From an uncultured Flavobacteriaceae bacterium (GTDB lineage: Bacteria; Bacteroidota; Bacteroidia; Flavobacteriales; Flavobacteriaceae): a stretch of DNA of 32,910 bases. The translations under genes and the position numbers were made by a program. How positions within the stretch are numbered: position 1 is the first letter of the stretch; each line of letters opens with the position of its first letter. The notes under the pieces were generated by a model that had not been told where the DNA came from, did no database searches, and saw nothing but the letters and a program-made list of their open reading frames with translations. The stretch spans positions 1 to 32,910 of the forward strand of contig CALJVK010000016.1 of assembly GCA_937773465.1 (NCBI GenBank). Direction: 5' to 3'. Below, in pieces: positions 25,929-32,910 of this stretch.

Positions 25929-27418
25929 CTAAAGAACTTTTTTAATTCTACTTTCCCAATTTGAAACAACTTTTTTATCATATTCTAGCAATTGAGGATC
26001 AAATTTCTTTTCTACCTCCCAAATGTTTTTTATCTCATCAATCGAACTCCAAAATCCTGTTGCTAATCCTGAAAAGAAAGCGACTCCTAAAGCAGTGGTC
26101 TCAGTTATTTTAGGTCTAATTACTTGAGCTTGTAACAAGTTAGATTGGATTTGCATTAAAAGATTATTGTTACTTGCTCCTCCGTCAACTTTTAATTTAT
26201 CAAAAGTAGTTCCTGAATCTTTTTGCATTTCAATTATTATTTCCCTAGATCTCAAAGCAATTGCCTCCAAAGCTGCTCTTGCAATATGTCCTTTTTTTGT
26301 TCCTCTGGTTATTCCCATAATCGCACCTGTGGCATTAGGATTCCAATACGGAGCACCAAGTCCAGACAAAGCAGAGATAAAAGTAACGCCTCCATTATTA
26401 TCTACTGTCTGTGCTAAATCTTCAATTTCAGAAGCATCATCAATAATATTTAATTGATCTCTTAACCATTGAACTATTGCTCCTGCAATAAACACACTGC
26501 CTTCTAAGGCATAAACCGTATTATTACCAATTTTCCAACCAATAGTGGTTAACATTCTATTATTTGATTTAACTGGTTTATTTCCAGTATTCATCATACA
26601 AAAACAGCCTGTTCCATAAGTATTTTTTACATCTCCTGGTTCAATACACATTTGACCAAATAATGCAGCTTGTTGATCACCTGCAATTCCACAAATGGGA
26701 ATTTCAAAGCCTAAAATATCTAAATCAGTAGTTCCAATTTTCTCTGAACTATCAAATACTTTAGCAAGCATTTTTTTTGGAACATTTAAAAGTGATAACA
26801 ACTCATCATCCCAACTTAAAGTATGAATATTAAAAAGCAATGTCCTACTAGCATTTGTACAGTCAGTGGCATGTATTTTTTTCTTAGTTAAGTTCCAAAT
26901 AAGCCATGTATCAATTGTACCAAATAAAAGGTCCCCATTATCAGCAGCTTGTCTTATAGATAAATCTGAATCTAAAATCCATTTAATCTTAGTACCAGAA
27001 AAATAAGCATCCAGTAGTAGTCCGGTTTTGTCATAAAAAGCATTCGCTTTTCCTAAATCCATCCAACTCATCGCAAATAAGGAGCAGTTCGCCTGTCTTG
27101 CCAAACAATGGCATTATAAACAGGCTTCCCAGTATGTTTATTCCAAATCAACAGTAGTTTCTCTCTGGTTTGTAATACCAATTGAATCAATTTCATCAAG
27201 TGCAATGATCTTAGATTTATTTACATTACATCATGTATCGCCTTTCAATTGAGTATTCCCAGATTTCAATTGGATCGTGCTCAACCCAAGATTCTTTGGG
27301 GAAAGATCTGAGTAAACTCAAATTGTGATGTTGCCACCTGAATTCCGTTTCTTGTCAAATAAAATAGCTCTTGAGCTAGTAGTACCAGCGTCAATGGCAT
27401 AGATATGTATTTTTTCAT
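25929..27418 (-). CDS. glpK: Glycerol kinase, N-terminal quarter frameshifted
   Basis: A FGGY-family kinase that phosphorylates glycerol to glycerol 3-phosphate. From about 27050 to the stop at 25929 the frame is intact and clear: [62 protein letters not shown] and [16 protein letters not shown]. Between 27050 and 27418 the N-terminus is present but in three frames: [13 protein letters not shown] (27340-27400), [28 protein letters not shown] and ARQAN for expected WQDRRT. I place the start at ATG 27416-27418 (MKKYI), giving about 496 codons, the normal length. The start is 10 bases after the stop of the DUF4838 gene. The intact frame on its own would give a 391-residue protein missing the ATP/glycerol-binding start, which should be inactive; I think sequence error is the better reading. 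Confidence 0.88.
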
Positions 27419-27428
27419 AGTATTTAAA

Positions 27429-29693
27429 TTATTCGACTATTAATTCATCCGCAAAAATCCAAGAAGGCAAATCAGCGCCATGGTGCCATATAGCGGGGCT
27501 TTACTCAATGTTGACTGCCTATAACTCTAATATACCTGAGCCTTTAATACCCCTGCATTAACAACTTGCGAAAAGGTTTGGATATCATTGACTTTACTTT
27601 TAGGAGCTACAGTGATCAGACTCATGTTAGAAACTTATTCCAAAACTTTTCCAACTTAACACTGTCCCTCGAGAATAACAGAATTCAACCTGTACAGGAT
27701 AAAAAGACAATATGATTAGTCACCTGAAGGAAGTTCAGGCTCAAGTGATGTTAATTACTTGTAACTGCACCCAAATCTACTACTAGCATCCAAATCATTC
27801 CCCTCAAAACCTAGCCAATTAGAATAAAAACTATTACCGCCCTAAAGCCCCATCAGTCAATACCTTGAGGATCTTCATTAGCATATTTTTTAGGGTAACT
27901 GTAAGTAGATGAAACATCCTTAACGCTAGCCAGATTATTCTTTACTAGCTAGTTTCTAAGGCCTTTCTGATAGTTAATCGACATACTCAGCAACAGTGAA
28001 ACCCATTTCATTCATTAAAGTAATATCATTATCGTTAGTCACAGTCATACTAAAAGCATTAAGTCTCCTCTAACACATTTAGGATTAATCACTAGTGACT
28101 ATCATTTTCTAGTACGCTTCAAAGGATATAGATCAGAAAAATTCTTCCTGTAAGCTTCCAAAACTGCGTAATCAATAGACAGTCTTGCTCTTTCGAATTC
28201 TATTGTAATATCCCGAATCTAACTGCAACGCTAGCTAAGAGCCTCTGTTAAATAATACTGTCATAGTAATTAAAAGATTTTCAGGACTTAAAAAAGAGTC
28301 AAACCCTTGGGAAGGATCTCCATACAAAAACAGAAAAAAAGAAGTATTGCTTCAATTTGATTGAAATTGTATACTATCTTCACGATATTCAGCAATAAAC
28401 ATGCCACCATGAACCATAGTAACCATTAGTGAAATCATTTATACATTACGTCCGGAAATCTAAATCTGGATTCCACAAGTAGCTTTGGCCATCAATATAA
28501 CTTCTTAAGTTCAAATAGCTCGCTAGCGTTATTTGCTATGTTGTTCAAAAATCCACTTAGCGTTATTATCAACAAACAAATTAATATTAGGTTTTATAGT
28601 ACCCCAATTAGGAAAAGGTGCCAAAAAATTAGTAAACTGAGTTGTGTAATCCCAAATTCTAATGTTATCCGTTAAGTTGTGACCAGCCTTGCAAGATCAG
28701 AACTGAAAATCTTTGCAGCCTTCATTCAATTGGAACACTTCTATCACATTCAATAGAGCATAAAGTTATTAGAACATTACTCTCAATAGGCCTTGACTTA
28801 TAGGAGGTTTCCTAGTGTATTGATAGGCAAGTGTAGAAATGGTTTTGTTGGGAAAAGATTCAGCAATCGGCATTAACAAAGTGAATCATAGAGCCAGCTG
28901 GACTTCCTTCATCATTCGTCAATTTCAGAACAACTTATCGCACATGACAATATTGAGTGTTATCATCTTGACTTACAGAAATTACATCTGAATTTGGGGA
29001 TTTATTAAAAAAAGAATTTACACTGTCCTTAACAATTTTTAAAACGTCAGTATTTGTCAAACATAGTTGAGTTGGTAATCTTTTGCCATTTCTTAAAGCA
29101 TAGTATTCCGGATTTTTATCGTAAAAAACTTCGTAGGGAAGAAAACGATGAAAAGTATGAACTCTAGCAGATGGTACATATCTTGGAAAAGCTTCATTAG
29201 TAACTTTTAGTTTATCTGCAAAAACCGAATCTTTATAAAATAGTTTTGAATGAACTGTTCTTGTCAAAACAGGAGGCTCAAAATAATATGAATAGTTTTT
29301 TGAGAAATTTATTGATTTTAAATCTTCATAGTAGGTAAAATCAGTTGACAACCAATTGACATCCAAAAATTTTTCTATGAAATCATATGTAGCATAATAT
29401 AAATTTCTCTTATTATTAGCCGAAATTGTAATTAAAGAATCTTTATAATCAATAGAAATAAAATCTTTATTTAAATCAGTTTTTTCAACTAAAATTATTG
29501 ATCTTTTTTTCTGCTTATCCGATATCTCTAAACTTATTCCTACAGATTTGTTTAAATAAACATTTAATGTATCTGCAACATCGGAATAATCTGAAATGAT
29601 ATTATACTTGGAGAGAGTTGGAATATCAATCGATACTTTATTTTCGGAACACGAAAAAAAAAGGAGTGAAATTATAAAATATAGTTTTTTCAT
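27429..29693 (-). pseudogene. DUF4838 glycan-active lipoprotein with C-terminal F5/8-type domain, second two-thirds frameshifted
   Basis: The first 252 residues (29693 to 28935) are intact: lipoprotein signal LLFFSC (Cys15), a GH20/GH67-like N-terminal fold (ISANNKRNLYYATYDFIEKFL), and the start of the DUF4838 domain (FHRFLPYEVF, NPEYYALRNGKRLPTQLCLT, SVSQDDNTQYC). Below 28935 the protein continues only by frame switching: EEGSPAG.MIHFVNA, TISTLAYQYTRKPP, LCSIECDRSVP, WDYTTQFTNFLAPFPNWGTI, NGYYG, ERARLSIDYAVLEAYRKNF, then a discoidin-like end with LTDGALGGNSF, NWLGFEGNDLDAS, DLGAVTSI and PSWIFADELIVE, and a stop at 27429-27431. Total about 755 codons, normal for this family, so all domains are present. 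DUF4838 proteins are putative glycosidases of Bacteroidota and Planctomycetota. The region 27104-28934 holds no intact ORF for this reason. The stop is 10 bases from the glpK start. Confidence 0.8.
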
Positions 29694-29742
29694 ATCAAAC
29701 TATAAGTTAAGAAAACTATTTAAATATTAAATCTAGATTATT

Positions 29743-30975
29743 CTAGAAAGTAACATTTTTTGAAGATATAGTATTATCTCTTTTGTATTCAACCTTAACT
29801 AAATCACCACTTTTTAATTTAGACAGAGCTTTCATATAAGACATCATATCTTCTATTTTCGATTCTCCTAATTTAGTAATAATATCACCTTTTATAAATC
29901 CTGCTTTTTCTGCAGGTCTTCCGGATGAAACTCCATCAATTCTCATTCCTTTACCATCATACAAATAATCAGGAATAACACCCAGCGACACTTTAAATCT
30001 CGGAGATTCTTGACTTTCATTTTTAGTTTTTCTAAATGGCAACTTTCCATTATCATCGAGATCTGAAATTATAGAAAATATATAGTTTGAGATTAAATCC
30101 AAACCTTCATAATTAATCAAATCACTGTCATCACTAGGCTTATGATAATTCTCATGCTGTCCAGTAAAAAAATGTAAGACAGGAATGTCTTGTAAATAAA
30201 ATGATGTGTGATCAGATGGTCCAACTCCAGACTCATTTTCAATTATTTTAAAAACTTCATTATTAGATTTAATAGTTTGTTTAAATATAGGAGAAGTTCC
30301 AAGTCCATAAACTGCAAGAGATTTTTCTTCATTCAATCTTCCTACCATATCCATATTTATCATATAATTAATTGATGAAATATCAACAGTTGGATTTTTA
30401 ACAAAGAAATTTGAACCCAAAAGACCCATTTCTTCACCTGAAAAAGCAATAAATAAATAATTATTATTCTTATTTACATCAACTAGTTTTCCAGCCAAAT
30501 CCAGCATTAGTGAAACACCACTTGCATTATCATCTGCACCATTATGAATCTTAGTTTCACTTCCTCTATACAAAGACCCTTGATCTCCAAAACCTAGATG
30601 ATCATAATGTGCACCAATGACAACTGTATTTAATGAACCATTATCCAAAAAACCTATTACGTTATTTCCTGTAATACCATTATTTTTTAAAGAATCATTA
30701 AACTTTATTTCTTCATGTGGATGAGATTTTGGTTTAAATGAAAAAGGATGTAAGTAACTATCTATCCCTTTGGCTTCAATATTTAAGTCCTGAAATCTCT
30801 CAGAAATATATTTTGCTGCAATTCTCTCTCCTTCACTTCCAGTGGCTCGTCCTTCTAAATCATCAGACGATAAAAAAGTTAAATCTGATTTAATTTGATT
30901 AGAATATTTAGAAGTTGATGTACAGGAAATTGAAAAAATTAATAAGAAAATGATAGAAGTCAACTGGTTTCTCAT
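29743..30975 (-). CDS. M28 zinc aminopeptidase lipoprotein with C-terminal PDZ domain
   Basis: A 410-residue exported peptidase. Start chosen at ATG 30975, giving MRNQLTSIIFLLIFSISC with a lipobox (Cys18); a TTG seven codons upstream would spoil the signal. M28 zinc ligands and catalytic residues: AHYDH (His123, Asp125), HNGADDNASG (Asp148), GEEMGLLGS (Glu181/182), NMDMVG (Asp209) and TGQHENYHKPSDD (final His). A protease-associated-type stretch lies before them. The last 90 residues form a PDZ domain (YDGKGMRIDGVSSGRPAEKAG). The M28-PDZ architecture is common in Bacteroidota, for trimming of extracellular peptides. It is divergent from the TolB-like gene with a 37-base gap, and 49 bases upstream of the DUF4838 gene. 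Confidence 0.92.
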   Translation of the reverse strand: MRNQLTSIIFLLIFSISCTSTSKYSNQIKSDLTFLSSDDLEGRATGSEGERIAAKYISERFQDLNIEAKGIDSYLHPFSFKPKSHPHEEIKFNDSLKNNGITGNNVIGFLDNGSLNTVVIGAHYDHLGFGDQGSLYRGSETKIHNGADDNASGVSLMLDLAGKLVDVNKNNNYLFIAFSGEEMGLLGSNFFVKNPTVDISSINYMINMDMVGRLNEEKSLAVYGLGTSPIFKQTIKSNNEVFKIIENESGVGPSDHTSFYLQDIPVLHFFTGQHENYHKPSDDSDLINYEGLDLISNYIFSIISDLDDNGKLPFRKTKNESQESPRFKVSLGVIPDYLYDGKGMRIDGVSSGRPAEKAGFIKGDIITKLGESKIEDMMSYMKALSKLKSGDLVKVEYKRDNTISSKNVTF

Positions 30976-30983
30976 AATTTGTA

Positions 30984-30991
30984 TATTTTTG
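30984..30991 (+). promoter_or_regulatory. Putative Bacteroidota -7 box TATTTTTG
   Basis: TATTTTTG fits TAnnTTTG and lies 21 bases before the ATG at 31013. No convincing TTG box is seen 17-23 bases upstream. It lies in the very short divergent gap shared with the M28 peptidase gene, so the two promoters must overlap. Confidence 0.35.
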
Positions 30992-31012
30992 CGCAAATTA
31001 CAACTTTAAAAC

Positions 31013-32077
31013 ATGAAACAATTATCTCTAATTATAATTTTATTTGGACTGTTTTCTTGTCAAACAAAAAAAGAAAATTCAAACCCTTTAATTTTTGAAG
31101 ATGAAGTGAATTTCAAAACTTTAAGACAAGTTACTTTCGGAGGCGATAATGCAGAAGCTTATTGGAGTTTTGATGATAAACAATTAATTTTTCAATCTAA
31201 CAATAAGAATTGGAACGTTGAGTGTGATCAAATGTTTTTAATGAATGCTGATCAAACATTTAAAAATAATGATCCTAAGATGGTAAGTACTGGACTTGGA
31301 AGAACTACATGTTCTTATTTTCTTCCTGACAATGAACACATCCTTTATGCCTCTACTCACGAAGACAATGAAAAGTGTCCAGAGGTTCCTTTAAGAAAAG
31401 AAGGTAAATATGTTTGGCCTATATATGACTCATTTGATATTTATGTTTCTGATTTAAATGGAGAAATCAAAAACAAACTAACTGATCAAATCGGGTATGA
31501 TGCAGAAGCAACTGTTTCTCCAGTGGGCGATAAAATAGTTTTCACATCTACTAGAAATGGGGATTTAGATTTATACACAATGAACATTGATGGAACAGAC
31601 GTCAAACAAATAACATTTGATTTAGGTTATGATGGTGGAGCATTCTTCTCGCCAGATGGTTCAAAATTAATTTTCAGATCCTCAAGACCAAAAACTGAAA
31701 AAGAAATTGAAGAGTATAAAGGTTTACTTAAACAAGGATTAGTACAACCTACTAATATGGAACTATACATATGTAATTCTGATGGAAGTGAACTTCGTCA
31801 ATTAACAGATCTTGGTAATGCAAATTGGAGTCCTGTATTCCATCCTTCTGGGGAAAAAATTCTATTTTCATCAAATTTTGAAGCAGAAAGAGGATTTCCT
31901 TTCAATCTTTATATGATTGACATTGATGGTAAAAACTTAAAAAGAATTACACATAGTGAAACTTTTGATGCATTTCCTGTTTTCTCTAGAAACGGAAAGA
32001 AATTAGCTTTTTCATCAAATAGAAATAATAACGGAACTAGAGACACAAATCTTTTTATAGCTGAGTGGCAAGATTAA
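31013..32077 (+). CDS. TolB-like PD40 beta-propeller lipoprotein
   Basis: A 354-residue lipoprotein (GLFSC, Cys16). It is built from PD40/WD40-like blades, each with a pattern such as YWSFDDKQLIFQSN, TVSPVGDKIVFTSTRNGDLDLYTMNIDGT, FFSPDGSKLIFRSSR, VFHPSGEKILFSSN and VFSRNGKKLAFSSNRN. This is the TolB-type propeller, here without the TolB N-terminal domain, so it is not TolB itself. In Bacteroidota such proteins are often near peptidases and probably bind proteins or cell-surface partners; the divergent M28 peptidase fits this. It ends 1 base before the end of the YceI gene (convergent). Confidence 0.88.
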   Translation: MKQLSLIIILFGLFSCQTKKENSNPLIFEDEVNFKTLRQVTFGGDNAEAYWSFDDKQLIFQSNNKNWNVECDQMFLMNADQTFKNNDPKMVSTGLGRTTCSYFLPDNEHILYASTHEDNEKCPEVPLRKEGKYVWPIYDSFDIYVSDLNGEIKNKLTDQIGYDAEATVSPVGDKIVFTSTRNGDLDLYTMNIDGTDVKQITFDLGYDGGAFFSPDGSKLIFRSSRPKTEKEIEEYKGLLKQGLVQPTNMELYICNSDGSELRQLTDLGNANWSPVFHPSGEKILFSSNFEAERGFPFNLYMIDIDGKNLKRITHSETFDAFPVFSRNGKKLAFSSNRNNNGTRDTNLFIAEWQD

Positions 32078-32078
32078 A

Positions 32079-32615
32079 TTAATTACTTTTTTTGAAAATT
32101 AGTTTAAAATTAATTTTTGCTAAGTCGTCCATTTTCACAAGCATTAATGATGGTAATTTGATCTCGAAATCTGTCAAAATAATCGAAAAATCGCCTTCAA
32201 TTGTCAAATTGTCAATTCCTTTAATATAAGATGCGTTAACGATCTTATTAATTTTTTTACCATGAAAATCTAACTCACCTTTTAATTCAATTGTATCTGA
32301 AGAAATTAAAATTTCATTTGAGAAAAACTTTACACTAGGAAAATTCAATGCATTCAAAACTCTAATCGCATTAGAATCTCTATTACTAATTCCACTGTCA
32401 AAATCAGCTATATTAGCTGATATAGCAATCTTGCTTTTAAATTCTTCTAAAAAAACTCCTTTTACATCATTATTGACTCCTGACCATGCATGAAGAAGAT
32501 GCTTAGCGTTATACTCGATAACAGACTCTTTACTATCTAACATCCATTTATTTTCATTTTGAGCAGATAAATTAGAAATGGAAATAAATATTAAAAAGAA
32601 TATAGATTTGTACAT
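32079..32615 (-). CDS. YceI-family periplasmic lipid-binding protein
   Basis: A 178-residue exported protein with a signal peptide ending in NLSAQ. The YceI lipocalin-like fold shows in WMLDSKESVIEYNAKHLL, GVFLEEFKSKIAISANIADFDSGISNRDSNAI, LNFPSVKFFS and LKGELDFHGKKINK. Family members bind isoprenoid or other long-chain lipids such as polyisoprenoid quinone precursors. The upstream membrane protein gene ends 3 bases before its start, so they form one unit. Confidence 0.9.
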   Translation of the reverse strand: MYKSIFFLIFISISNLSAQNENKWMLDSKESVIEYNAKHLLHAWSGVNNDVKGVFLEEFKSKIAISANIADFDSGISNRDSNAIRVLNALNFPSVKFFSNEILISSDTIELKGELDFHGKKINKIVNASYIKGIDNLTIEGDFSIILTDFEIKLPSLMLVKMDDLAKINFKLIFKKSN

Positions 32616-32617
32616 AA

Positions 32618-32910
32618 TTAAAATTTAATAACTAAAACAGCGGTTGCATAGCTAGCGAATGCGGTGTAAGCTGCAGCTTTGTGATTACTTTTATTTTTAT
32701 CTTTATAATAATTTGTAGCTACCATTGCTGAAAAATGAAGAGTGGCTAGCATCTTGTGGGCTTTGATTGAATTCAGACCCTTGACCTTTTTATTTATTAA
32801 AGGAGGGGGTGAGAACAATGATAATCCTGCTCCGGTAAAATATCCAATATTCACAATTTTACCCATTGTTTTATGAGTATTATAAAGATCATCTTGACCA
32901 TTGTATAGCT
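32618..32910 (-). CDS. Membrane protein, N-terminus outside the window (possibly b561-like)
   Basis: The frame is open from the right edge (32910) with 14 codons before the first ATG at 32866, reading LYNGQDDLYNTHKTMGKI, so the visible 96 residues are probably the C-terminal part of a longer protein and not an 82-residue gene. It has about three hydrophobic helices (VNIGYFTGAGLSLF, KMLATLHFSAMVATNYY, AAAYTAFASYATAVLVI) with histidines at helix ends (NTHK, KAHK, TLHFS, NHKAA). This, and its place directly before a YceI gene, recall the E. coli yceJ-yceI pair, where yceJ is a cytochrome b561 homologue. That identity is an inference; I do not recognise the family for certain. Confidence 0.6.
   Translation of the reverse strand, partial: LYNGQDDLYNTHKTMGKIVNIGYFTGAGLSLFSPPPLINKKVKGLNSIKAHKMLATLHFSAMVATNYYKDKNKSNHKAAAYTAFASYATAVLVIKF

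Noticed and set aside
27104..28934. Insertion sequence or foreign island replacing the glpK start
   Set aside because: No transposase, no terminal repeats, and the block translates piecewise into the expected DUF4838 and GlpK proteins, so nothing was inserted.

Overview
The window looks like a piece of a small-genome, AT-rich marine Bacteroidota chromosome, most likely class Flavobacteriia. Evidence: very low GC, lipoprotein signals of the Bacteroidota type (LxxC directly followed by polar residues), few Shine-Dalgarno sites, TAnnTTTG-like promoter boxes, a flavobacterial Wza/Wzc pair with a triple-Y/LuxR-type regulator, a DbpA-like helicase with a DEFD box, and a GlpK-GlpD-GlpF operon. I see no tRNA, rRNA, CRISPR array, prophage or transposase.

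Layout. (1) 1-4075, plus strand: an exopolysaccharide export locus with the tail of a large LuxR-type regulator, a Wza-like lipoprotein and a Wzc-like tyrosine kinase ending in eight tyrosines. All three are cut by many frameshifts. (2) 4164-6788, minus: a lone GH78 alpha-L-rhamnosidase lipoprotein. (3) 7043-7496, plus: trmL with one frameshift. (4) 11866 down to 7628, minus: DEAD-box helicase, ABC exporter and an SGNH hydrolase, probably one transcript. (5) 12019-13140, plus: a secreted protein with a TPR-like part and an NTF2/SnoaL-like end, followed by a strong terminator. (6) 15320 down to 13219, minus: an EEP-family nuclease/phosphatase and rarA (one frameshift). (7) 15380-19438, plus: a tightly packed set of CBM9-like lipoprotein, GHL10-like glycosidase, GDSL esterase and kynureninase. 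(8) 29693 down to 19442, minus: a long run with a DUF4838 protein, glpK, glpD, glpF, an NAD(P)-binding SDR, an ABC-F ATPase, a membrane protein and a GH18 lipoprotein. (9) 30975 down to 29743, minus: an M28 peptidase with a PDZ domain, divergent from a TolB-like propeller lipoprotein. (10) The right edge, minus: a membrane protein cut by the window end, then a YceI-family protein.

Together the genes suggest a particle- or alga-associated heterotroph. It has surface or periplasmic glycan hydrolases (GH78, GHL10-like, GH18, DUF4838, two esterases) but no SusC/SusD pair here, plus glycerol import and oxidation and capsule/EPS export. The most suggestive link is the DUF4838 glycan-active lipoprotein whose stop lies 10 nt from the glpK start. 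This could couple release of glycerol from a glyco-glycerol compound to its uptake and oxidation (a hypothesis).

Reliability. Two blocks (1 to about 4.1 kb, and about 27.05 to 28.93 kb) are dense in indels and in-frame stops, yet conserved protein sequence can be followed straight through by switching frames, with gene lengths near normal. Two isolated single-base shifts hit the conserved genes trmL and rarA. I read this mainly as uncorrected consensus error rather than gene decay. Gene calls there are reconstructions. I did not find a clearly new defence or mobile system.
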